From assembly GCA_018660465.1 (NCBI GenBank), contig JABJKH010000093.1, positions 1 through 64,000 of the forward strand: a stretch of 64,000 nt of DNA, written 5' to 3'. This DNA comes from Rhodospirillaceae bacterium. Its GTDB lineage: Bacteria; Pseudomonadota; Alphaproteobacteria; Rhodospirillales; JABJKH01. The notes beneath the pieces are model-generated. The model was not told the origin of the DNA. It was given only the letters and a program-made list of their open reading frames with translations, and did no database searches. Below, piece after piece: positions 53,027 through 60,280 of the stretch (the stretch's first letter is position 1; every line of letters begins with the position of its first letter). The translations under genes and the position numbers were made by a program.

Positions 53027-53704
53027 ATGAAACCTTGTAGTGCCCTCCCCCCAGGAGCAGAGATCGATCCCCTTGGAACTTGGTGCCAAATCATTCGGTA
53101 TCAGCCTCAGGGATCTGCTGCTCAGCCCGCCTTGTTCTTGGACCGAGATGGCGTGGTCGTGGAAGAGGTTCATTATCTACACCGGGTTGAAGATACCATC
53201 ATAGTGCCGGGTGCCGCCGACGTCATCCGACAAGCGAATGAGCGGGGGATTCTCGTCGTCATCGTGACCAATCAAGCAGGGGTTGGTCGCGGAATCTATA
53301 CTTGGGATGATTTTATTACTGTCCAGGATCACATTTTAGACGAACTCTCTGCCGCTGGAGCAAGAGTGGATGCCGTTTATGCTTGCCCACATCACACGCA
53401 GGCCGGCCCTCCCTATAACGACCCGGACGCACCTGATCGTAAACCCAATCCGGGGATGTTACTGCGTGCGGCGGATGCTTTTGAGATTGAGATGCGGCAA
53501 TCGTGGATAATTGGTGATCGAGCCAATGACTTGGTCGCGGGACTTCGGGCCGGGATAAATGGTGGCATTCATGTCTTTATGGGCCACGGAGTGGAATCTG
53601 GAGAACGGGAACAGGCTTTAGCCTTAAACAGCAAAAACTTCTCGGCTCATGGAGCAGACTCCATCGCCGATGCATTGAAAATTATTCCCCTATTAAGCGG
53701 CTAG
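53027..53704 (+). CDS. HAD-IIIA phosphatase (GmhB/histidinol-phosphatase-like)
   Basis: A 225-residue haloacid-dehalogenase phosphatase. Seen: motif I in PALFLDRDGVVVEEVHYLH (nucleophile and acid Asp), motif II in IVTNQAGVGRGIY, the segment YACPHHTQ, motif III lysine in DRKPNPGML, and motif IV in SWIIGDRANDLVAG. This is the D,D-heptose-bisphosphate phosphatase/histidinol phosphatase subgroup. Only one cysteine of the usual four-ligand zinc loop is present, so the sugar preference is uncertain. AAGGA lies seven bases before ATG 53027; ATG 52997 is a weaker alternative. No other heptose genes are nearby. Confidence 0.85.
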   Translation: MKPCSALPPGAEIDPLGTWCQIIRYQPQGSAAQPALFLDRDGVVVEEVHYLHRVEDTIIVPGAADVIRQANERGILVVIVTNQAGVGRGIYTWDDFITVQDHILDELSAAGARVDAVYACPHHTQAGPPYNDPDAPDRKPNPGMLLRAADAFEIEMRQSWIIGDRANDLVAGLRAGINGGIHVFMGHGVESGEREQALALNSKNFSAHGADSIADALKIIPLLSG

Positions 53705-53944
53705 CTGCGCTTTTTTTCCCCTATATCGCTGAATTTATGACCTTTACTCAAGTTTTTTGCATTTCCCCCCTTGATGCACAGCGGTACTAAAAGTATAGAA
53801 AACATCTAAGTTAGTTGGTGGCATGAATGTCTCATTAAATGTTACTGTGACAGATTATATGAAGATCGTTCTGGCTCGTGCCTAAGGTTTTTTTTACAAT
53901 CGGCACCATATAGTGAGTTAGAGCAACACGAGGATTTCTAGACG

Positions 53945-54139
53945 ATGGCTTTGCGCTACGGATTGATCTATTCGACAAACGGTACCATTGCCGAAATTGA
54001 GGAATGGCTAGATGAATTCTGTGTCGGTAAATTTCAAGTAGCACTTGAGGACATGGACGCCGACCTAACAAAAAAGAGCGTCCGCGTGATGTTTGAAAAT
54101 GAAGCGGATAAAATGAACTTCAAGGCAGAATACTGCTAA
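53945..54139 (+). CDS. Small conserved-looking cytoplasmic protein
   Basis: A 64-residue acidic protein without a signal or membrane segment (opens MALRYGLIYSTNGTIAEIEE, ends MNFKAEYC). Its predicted beta-alpha-beta-beta layout resembles small ferredoxin-like folds, but I recognise no family. A GAGG ribosome site precedes the ATG by about 11 bases. It is flanked by a 240-base gap upstream, in which I see only a 20-codon frame at 53823 without a clear ribosome site, and by the convergent split gene downstream. Confidence 0.6.
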   Translation: MALRYGLIYSTNGTIAEIEEWLDEFCVGKFQVALEDMDADLTKKSVRVMFENEADKMNFKAEYC

Positions 54140-54216
54140 AGTCCGCCGTTATAGTCTTATTTCGTCAAAATTTTATCTGGTTTTTTTCAATCGAGCTCTA
54201 GAACTCTCGTATTCCA

Positions 54217-54668
54217 CTATTTTTTTGCGGCTGGCAGTTTTGTCACTCGTACGCAGCCCCGTCCGGTGGACCCACCAGATCCTAAAGTGTACGCCCCTTT
54301 GAACAGGCGATAGTCATTGATCAAGCCACCTCTGACCACTCGATTGAGTGCGTCCGGAAGGCGGGACCTGCTTTTACTGGAATCAACACCTTCAGACGTG
54401 AAGCGTACAGTCCGCGCATTGAATTCTTGAACAATGGCGTCACGAATACGAAAAACGTAGGGCAAATCTTTTTTGGCGCCCCGTCATCCTTAACGACCAA
54501 GTAAACTGTGATCGGAACGTTATGACGACGCCCCTTTGATGTCTGCACCGGCAGGAAAAACGTTTTGAGTTGAACGTACGTTTTTTTTGTAAACGCGGCT
54601 TCCGCGGAGACGCTTCCGAGACCAAAGAACGCCACTAATCCTAACGTGCATAAAAGTTTTTTAATCAT
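54217..54668 (-). CDS. Secreted protein read through a -1 frameshift (or a frameshifted gene)
   Basis: Two overlapping frames together give one sensible secreted protein. The first frame starts at 54668 (AGGA eight bases upstream) with a signal peptide (MIKKLLCTLGLVAFFGLGSV, cut near AEAA), and by itself would end after 115 residues with a tail of poor composition. At A AAA AAG (54474-54468) a -1 shift joins it to a second open frame and gives a 150-residue product. The joined segment APKKDLPYVFRIRD continues into RDAIVQEFNARTVRF, and the product ends at a TAA at 54217. No family is recognised. Either programmed frameshifting or a one-base deletion in the A-run (natural or sequencing) explains it. 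Confidence 0.65.
54468..54491 (-). promoter_or_regulatory. dnaX-like slippery heptamer with upstream Shine-Dalgarno-like AAGGA
   Basis: On the minus strand CCA AAA AAG contains the heptamer A AAA AAG in the register X XXY YYZ, the site used for -1 frameshifting in E. coli dnaX. AAGGA lies 12 bases before the heptamer, close to the stimulatory internal Shine-Dalgarno spacing of dnaX. I see no strong downstream stem-loop. Whether shifting occurs is inference. Confidence 0.5.
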
Positions 54669-54744
54669 CACCACCATCCTAAGTATATTTGAGTCTACTA
54701 TTTAATATTCAATTGTGGAGAAACAATGACCAAATTTGCCTATG

Positions 54745-55530
54745 TTAACCCGTCGTAACCCCAAAGGGTGCGGCCCAGCCTAATCCTTCTAATGTTCCAG
54801 CGTACGGTTTGTATTCACAGGAAACCCACCCCTGATAACCTACCTCATCAATTACATCGAATAAATACGAGTAGTTGATTTCCCCATTGTTAGGCTCATG
54901 ACGTCCGGGAACGCCGGCAATTTGAATGTGATTAATGACATCAACATGTTGACGAATATTCTCAGCCAAATATCCCTCCGTCATCTGCGCATGATAAATA
55001 TCATATTGTAAAAATAGGTTCGGATGCCCAACGTCTTTCATGATCTCTAGCCCAAATCGCGGTGTGGACAGAATATACCCCGGCATATCGATCGCATTAA
55101 TCGGCTCTACCTGCGCCTTAATGCCTTCCTTCGCACACGCCTCTGCGGCAAATTTTAGATTATTAACTAAGACAGACCGTGCTATTTCGGGATCGATATG
55201 ATCTTCCAATACACCGGACATAACATGAAGCTGTTGATTCCCGAGGGCGCGGGCGAACGTCAAGGCCTCTCCAATCGCGTCCTGAAACTCTCCTTCCCGT
55301 CCCGGAATGGCTCCGATTCCTCTTTGTCCTGCCTCCCAATCACCCATTGCGGCATTGAACTGAATTAAATGAACACCTGCGTTCCCAATGATGTCGACCA
55401 TTTGTTCTGTTGGGAGTTCGTTTGGCGCAAGCAGTTCCACGCCCTTGAAACCAGCCTGAGCTGCAGCTTCAAATCGATCAAGCAATGGTCGTTCCGTAAA
55501 TAGATATCCGAGATTCGCCGCCAATTTCAT
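54745..55530 (-). CDS. Hydroxypyruvate isomerase-family protein (Hyi/OtnI-like)
   Basis: A 261-residue TIM-barrel sugar isomerase/epimerase-like enzyme. Seen: KLAANLGYLFTERPLLDRFEAA, GFKGVELLAPNELP, the catalytic-type Glu in AQVEPINAIDMPGYIL, LQYDIYHAQMTEGYL, the His in NHIQIAGVPGRHEPNNGEINY and the second Glu in WVSCEYKPYAGTLEGLGW. These match hydroxypyruvate and 2-oxo-tetronate isomerases. No glyoxylate or tetronate genes adjoin, so the exact substrate is open. TAGGA lies seven bases before ATG 55530. Confidence 0.9.
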   Translation of the reverse strand: MKLAANLGYLFTERPLLDRFEAAAQAGFKGVELLAPNELPTEQMVDIIGNAGVHLIQFNAAMGDWEAGQRGIGAIPGREGEFQDAIGEALTFARALGNQQLHVMSGVLEDHIDPEIARSVLVNNLKFAAEACAKEGIKAQVEPINAIDMPGYILSTPRFGLEIMKDVGHPNLFLQYDIYHAQMTEGYLAENIRQHVDVINHIQIAGVPGRHEPNNGEINYSYLFDVIDEVGYQGWVSCEYKPYAGTLEGLGWAAPFGVTTG

Positions 55531-55603
55531 GTTCATTCCTATCAAACTTTCAAAAACAATGTGTTAGACTATCATGGCAGCAAAGAATTTCGAGGCATTT
55601 GAT

Positions 55604-56395
55604 ATGATTCTCGCTCAAATATCAGATTTACATTTAAGAACAGATGGCAACATATTGAAAAATAGCCTTTTTGGATCACCGTTAATTGATTCATGTATCG
55701 AACATATCAATGGCTTAAGGCCACACCCTGACGTTGTTTTGGCAACAGGGGATTTGGTCAATACACCATCAGATCAAGATTATGAGGCCCTGCGGACGGC
55801 ATTGGATGAACTTTCCGTGCCGGTTTATGTCATCCCGGGCAATCACGATGGTCGAGAGGAATTACGAGAAACCTTTTCGGATTGGGGCTACCTGCCTGAG
55901 GGGCCATTCCTACATTATACTGTCGAACACTACCCACTACGGTTGATCGGGCTCGACACCCTGGCCCCTGGTAAAATTGGTGGAGAAATGTGTTCGGAAC
56001 GCCTGTCCTGGCTGGACCAAAAACTCTCGGAAGAACCCGGCCGCCCGACCTTAATTTTCATGCATCACCCGCCGTTCGAAACTGGCATCGGAAAAATGGA
56101 TGCACACGGTTTTGAAGGCGTTGAGGAATTAGAGCAAATTGTTTCACGACATTCACAAATTGAGTGGATTGCCTGTGGCCACCTTCACCGCCCGATCCAT
56201 GCTCGGTTTGGCGGCACGGTTGCCAGTTGTGCGCCAAGCCCTGTCTTTCAAATGACTCTGGACCTGACCGCTGACGGCCCTAAAGGCTGGCGGCACGAAC
56301 CGCCAGGAATACAAGTGTATTATTGGCAACCAAACAAAGGCGTCGTCACCCATTACAGCGTTATCGGCGACTTCGGACCCGTAACACCGTTCTAA
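55604..56395 (+). CDS. Class III cyclic-AMP phosphodiesterase-like metallophosphoesterase
   Basis: A 263-residue calcineurin-like phosphoesterase resembling CpdA. Seen: the full set of metal-binding blocks: QISDLHL, ATGDLVN, IPGNHDGRE, MHHPPFETG and ACGHLHRPI. CpdA hydrolyses 3',5'-cAMP, which would link it to the CNB-domain protein at 10121, but related enzymes use other substrates. ATG 55604 has CGAGG nine bases upstream, and the family begins MILAQISDLH-like; the earlier ATG 55574 has no ribosome site. It is convergent with the heme chemoreceptor gene. Confidence 0.88.
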   Translation: MILAQISDLHLRTDGNILKNSLFGSPLIDSCIEHINGLRPHPDVVLATGDLVNTPSDQDYEALRTALDELSVPVYVIPGNHDGREELRETFSDWGYLPEGPFLHYTVEHYPLRLIGLDTLAPGKIGGEMCSERLSWLDQKLSEEPGRPTLIFMHHPPFETGIGKMDAHGFEGVEELEQIVSRHSQIEWIACGHLHRPIHARFGGTVASCAPSPVFQMTLDLTADGPKGWRHEPPGIQVYYWQPNKGVVTHYSVIGDFGPVTPF

Positions 56396-56396
56396 T

Positions 56397-56435
56397 AAAA
56401 AAAACCCGGCGACGAATTAAAATTCGCCACCGGGT
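56397..56435 (-). terminator. Rho-independent terminator of the heme chemoreceptor gene
   Basis: ACCCGG and CCGGGT plus an inner CGAA/TTCG segment form an imperfect stem (two mismatches). On the minus strand it is followed by eight T residues. It lies 24 bases past the chemoreceptor stop; on the plus strand the T-run is weak, but it may also end the CpdA-like transcript. Confidence 0.8.
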
Positions 56436-56458
56436 CTTGAGACGGTGTCTTAACAGTA

Positions 56459-58207
56459 TTAGACGGAGCGCATATCTCCTAGGAACTTATCGACTTCTTG
56501 CCGCAGGCCGGATGACTGATCCGACAACATGCTTGCTGCACTCAATAGATCGTCTGCGACCGTGTTTGTTTCGCTAACAACACGGCTTACACCTTCAATA
56601 TTGTTTTTTACATTTTGGGTTTCATTGGCTGCATTTTCCACGCTTCGAGCAATTTCACTTGTGGCAGCACCTTGTTCTTCGACCGCCGCAGAAATTGTCG
56701 CGGAAATTTCGTTCACCTCGCCGATGGTCTTCGCAATTTCGTCGATGGCTGATACGGCCCCTTGTGTCGCATCTTGAATGTCGGAAATTTGGCTGCTGAT
56801 TTCTTCAGTCGCCTTCGCCGTTTGGTTGGCCAAGTTTTTAACCTCGGACGCGACGACGGCAAAGCCTTTACCGGCATCCCCAGCGCGGGCCGCCTCGATG
56901 GTCGCGTTCAGCGCCAACAAGTTGGTTTGATCTGCAATATCGGTAATCAAAGCAACCACTTCGCCAATCTTTTGCGCGGCCTCAACCAAGCTCTGAACCA
57001 TTTCTTTGCCGCGTTCTGCTTCAGTTACAGCCATGGTGGTGCTTTCGGCAGACTGCGAAACCTGACGACTGATTTCAGTTATAGATGAAGACAGTTGCTC
57101 AGCCGCGGCGGCAACGGTTTGAACATTAGATGCTGCCTGATCCGATGCCTCTGAGGCCGCACCTGACTGGGAATTGGTCTCACCAGCAGAACCTGATAGT
57201 TGCCCTGCCATATCGTTGATTTTTGATACCTCGTTAGAAACGGATTCAAGCATCGTCGAAACATGTGCATCAAACCCATTGGCTAGTTTTTCCATCTTCC
57301 CAACCCTGGCTTCACGACTTTCGTTCTGAGCCTTTGTGTCTGCTTCAAGCTTTACCCGAGTAATGGCATTTTCACGGAAGACATCCACGGCTTCAGCCAT
57401 GGCGCTAATTTCAACAGCGTTTTCCTGACTGGAAACATCTATGTCCGTATCACCTTCTGCCAAACGTTTCATAGCACCCGTCATATGGTTTATCGGCTGA
57501 ACGACCCGGCGTGCCATAAATATGTTAATCGCCGTTAAAATTAGACCAACAAGAACAATGGCAACCATAATGTACATGCTCAGCGAAGAGCCCCGGGCTA
57601 GCGCGTTGTTCAATGACGAGGAGACTTCGAGGACACCCCGTACATCACCCAGTTTCCAGTCGTCTTTGGGGGTGTCTGATCGACTGTTATGGCAGTTCAC
57701 ACAGCCTTGCTTGCTCATGAAGTCGGCTTTGGCAACCCGGATGATTTCCTTACCACCAACGTTTTGACGCTGGACGTAGGTTCCCTTGGGATTTTTATTT
57801 AGGTATTTCCAGGCTTCTTTCTGGTAGGAGTCCAAAACTCGTTCACTTCGGTTCGGGAATGGATAGGAACTGTATAGCTTTACTTTGGTTTCTTTTTTGG
57901 AGAGAACTTCACTAATGTCATGAATGAAAGTCGCCGGTAGCGGAATGCCTTTTTTCATTTTCTTATGATCAAAGGACGGTTTTAGATTTCCGTCCGCCTT
58001 AACCTTGGAAATAATGTTGGCAGTGTAGTAACCGCGGATTGATTTGAATTGCTCAACGATGGCACTTGCGGCTTCAACGGCGCTTTGTTCTGCATTATTT
58101 TCCACAACACGCGGAAGAATTATCCAAGCCCCTACCACAACAACAAATAATGCTATGGGAATTGGTAGATTAAGCATTCCCACGATACTTCCCGTAATCG
58201 CCTTCAT
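56459..58207 (-). CDS. Methyl-accepting chemotaxis protein with c-type heme sensor domain
   Basis: A 582-residue chemoreceptor. Seen: TM1 (about 13-32); a periplasmic domain of the DUF3365/Tll0287 type containing the covalent heme motif CVNCH at residues 169-173; TM2 (about 208-232); HAMP; and a signalling coiled coil with the same tip as the CHASE3 receptor ([20 protein letters not shown]). c-type heme domains of this kind are candidates for sensing oxygen, redox potential or nitric oxide; aerotaxis or redox taxis is inferred. GAGGAG precedes the ATG and a terminator follows. hemN lies divergently 250 bases away. Heme attachment would need the cytochrome c maturation system. Confidence 0.93.
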   Translation of the reverse strand: MKAITGSIVGMLNLPIPIALFVVVVGAWIILPRVVENNAEQSAVEAASAIVEQFKSIRGYYTANIISKVKADGNLKPSFDHKKMKKGIPLPATFIHDISEVLSKKETKVKLYSSYPFPNRSERVLDSYQKEAWKYLNKNPKGTYVQRQNVGGKEIIRVAKADFMSKQGCVNCHNSRSDTPKDDWKLGDVRGVLEVSSSLNNALARGSSLSMYIMVAIVLVGLILTAINIFMARRVVQPINHMTGAMKRLAEGDTDIDVSSQENAVEISAMAEAVDVFRENAITRVKLEADTKAQNESREARVGKMEKLANGFDAHVSTMLESVSNEVSKINDMAGQLSGSAGETNSQSGAASEASDQAASNVQTVAAAAEQLSSSITEISRQVSQSAESTTMAVTEAERGKEMVQSLVEAAQKIGEVVALITDIADQTNLLALNATIEAARAGDAGKGFAVVASEVKNLANQTAKATEEISSQISDIQDATQGAVSAIDEIAKTIGEVNEISATISAAVEEQGAATSEIARSVENAANETQNVKNNIEGVSRVVSETNTVADDLLSAASMLSDQSSGLRQEVDKFLGDMRSV

Positions 58208-58445
58208 TTATTAATCTCCTCAATGTCTCAGATGAATCATTCGTCTCTTAGTTTCGTCGTATTCTCAGGCCTAATAGCCACCCATTGCTATTTCCTGTTG
58301 TTAATTCTTAGGCATTCTAAGGCGCATTCTTAGTATGTGCCTATTTATCGATCATATATGACAATTGTTACACCAGTTTTACCGAACCGTTTCTAATTGT
58401 GTCTACGTATGTATGCAGATTACAACTATCCGCCTAAACGGCTTC

Positions 58446-58459
58446 TTGACCTAGGTCAT
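58446..58459 (+). promoter_or_regulatory. FNR/Crp-family palindrome at hemN
   Basis: TTGAC-CTAG-GTCAT resembles the FNR/FnrL box TTGAT-N4-ATCAA; the inner TGACCTAGGTCA is a perfect 12-bp palindrome. hemN is a classic FNR/FnrL target in alphaproteobacteria. The box overlaps the first candidate ATG of hemN (58458). If it acts at the usual -41.5 position, transcription would start at about 58494, exactly at a later in-frame ATG. Confidence 0.5.
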
Positions 58460-59843
58460 GGAAACACTTGAACGAACGTCTATGACTATCCGTATGAAAT
58501 CTCAACTTATCCACAAGTACGCCGCCAATGTGCCGCGCTACACGAGCTATCCGACGGCGCCGCATTTTTCGGATGCCGTTGATGGAGCGACATATCGGGA
58601 GTGGCTTGGGCAACTTGATCCTGCCCAAGAACTCTCGCTCTATTTCCATATTCCATTTTGTGCGGAGATGTGTTGGTTCTGTGGCTGCCACACGAAGATT
58701 ACGCGTCAGTACGCACCAATTTCTGATTATATCGACACCCTGATGGCAGAAGTAGATTTGGTCGCAGATGCCCTTCCAGCCAAAATGACGGCGCGGCATA
58801 TTCACTGGGGCGGTGGCAGTCCGTCCATGCTGGAAGAACAAGATTGGCTAAAAGTTCTTGATCATTTACGCAGTCGTTTTCATACCGATAGCGCGACAAA
58901 GATTGCCATCGAACTCGACCCCCGCACGACCCGGGAAAGCTATATCGCAGCTTTGGCCACGGCCGGCGTCAACCGGGTCAGCATCGGCGTCCAGGACTTC
59001 CATCCTGAAGTGCAAGAAGCCATTCACCGCATTCAACCCTACGACGTCACCAAGCGGGTCGTCGATCAGCTACGCGCCCATGGCATCAAAGACATTAACG
59101 TGGACCTGATGTATGGATTGCCGCATCAAACAGTTGAACGTGTTAAAAAGAGTGTGGACTTGGCGGTTGATCTAGACCCGACACGGTTGTCGCTGTTTGG
59201 CTACGCCCATGTTCCGTGGATGAAATCTCATCAGAAAATGATTAAGGACTCAACCTTACCCGATCCGTTCGATCGCGCGCTTCAGTTTGAAGCCGCATCA
59301 AGGCGCTTGCAGATGTGGGACTTTCTGCCAATCGGATTGGATCATTTTGCCCGTCCAGATGACGATTTAACAATCGCCATGCAGAAAGGCGAGTTGCGGC
59401 GGAATTTTCAAGGCTATACCACTGATACCGCGGCTGTCTTACTAGGTTTTGGCGCATCATCTATTGGCAAAGTGCCGCAAGGCTATATCCAGAATCAATC
59501 TCCTCTAAAAACCTATCGAGATCAGGTCAAAAATGGACACCTGGCAACGACAAAGGGGATCGCGTTTAGCGCCGAAGATCGGCTGCGCGGCGACGTCATC
59601 GAACGTTTGATGTGCGATTCCAGGGTCGACTTGGCAGACATTGCGAAGCGCCACGAAACTGACGTCTCCGTTTTCTACGATGATCTCGACGCTCTTACAC
59701 CCATGGCAGAAGACCTGCTTGTCTATGTTGATGGAACACATGTTCGGGTTACGGATAAGGGGAAACCCTTCCTTCGCACAATCGCGGCAACCTTTGATTC
59801 TTATCTAAAAAAAGGCACAGCCCGCCATTCGGTTGCCGTCTAG
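58458..59843 (+). CDS. hemN: Oxygen-independent coproporphyrinogen III dehydrogenase
   Basis: A radical-SAM enzyme of up to 461 residues that decarboxylates coproporphyrinogen III to protoporphyrinogen IX in heme synthesis without oxygen. Seen: VPRYTSYPTAPHF, the cluster motif CxxxCxxC in FCAEMCWFCGCHTK, HWGGGSPSML, SIGVQDFHPEVQ, and the C-terminal HemN domain. The second cysteine-adjacent residues (FCGC) are those of true HemN rather than HemW. The start is open: in-frame ATGs at 58458, 58482 and 58494, none with a good ribosome site; the first overlaps an FNR-like box, so a shorter, possibly leaderless start is plausible. Its product would support low-oxygen heme supply, fitting the neighbouring heme receptor. 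Confidence 0.93.
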   Translation: METLERTSMTIRMKSQLIHKYAANVPRYTSYPTAPHFSDAVDGATYREWLGQLDPAQELSLYFHIPFCAEMCWFCGCHTKITRQYAPISDYIDTLMAEVDLVADALPAKMTARHIHWGGGSPSMLEEQDWLKVLDHLRSRFHTDSATKIAIELDPRTTRESYIAALATAGVNRVSIGVQDFHPEVQEAIHRIQPYDVTKRVVDQLRAHGIKDINVDLMYGLPHQTVERVKKSVDLAVDLDPTRLSLFGYAHVPWMKSHQKMIKDSTLPDPFDRALQFEAASRRLQMWDFLPIGLDHFARPDDDLTIAMQKGELRRNFQGYTTDTAAVLLGFGASSIGKVPQGYIQNQSPLKTYRDQVKNGHLATTKGIAFSAEDRLRGDVIERLMCDSRVDLADIAKRHETDVSVFYDDLDALTPMAEDLLVYVDGTHVRVTDKGKPFLRTIAATFDSYLKKGTARHSVAV

Positions 59844-59962
59844 CAGACTGCTAGAAAATCGTTCCTCCTCAGCAACAAATTTTATCGTGGTAATTTTCAA
59901 TTTCCTTACTACCTTATTATTAATTGGTTCAGATAATTTGGATAGTAGGGCGCTCGTTTATC

Positions 59963-60280
59963 ATGAACGAAACCACTGCAAAATTTAGTGTCGGACAACT
60001 CGTCAGCCACAAGCTGTTTGATTACCGCGGTGTTGTTGTGGATGTGGACCCCTTCTTCAAAGGCACCGAGCAATGGTACCAAGGCATGGCAAAATCCAAG
60101 CCGCCGCGCGACCAGCCCTGGTATCACGTCCTTGTCGATGGCCAAAACATCAACACCTATGTCGCGGAACGAAATCTCGAAGCCGATGATAATATTATGC
60201 CGGTAAATCACTACGAAATTGGCCTCCATTTTGAACGCCTTGGAGAGACCGGCTATATCTCTCTTCGCAAGGGCAATTAA
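59963..60280 (+). CDS. hspQ: Heat shock protein HspQ (YccV-like)
   Basis: A 105-residue protein of the hemimethylated-DNA-binding YccV/HspQ family. In E. coli HspQ modulates protein quality control, including Lon activity. Seen: FSVGQLVSHKLFDYRGVVVDVDP, the conserved PWYHVLVDGQNINTYVAERNLE, and the ending FERLGETGYISLRKGN. ATG at 59963 fits the family; an upstream frame adds 13 hydrophobic residues and is rejected. It lies 119 bases after hemN and is convergent with the TPR-sulfotransferase (4-base overlap). Confidence 0.88.
   Translation: MNETTAKFSVGQLVSHKLFDYRGVVVDVDPFFKGTEQWYQGMAKSKPPRDQPWYHVLVDGQNINTYVAERNLEADDNIMPVNHYEIGLHFERLGETGYISLRKGN

Noticed and set aside
53823-53885. 20-codon plus-strand frame before the 64-residue gene, as a leader peptide
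   Set aside because: No clear ribosome site and no terminator/antiterminator structure around it.
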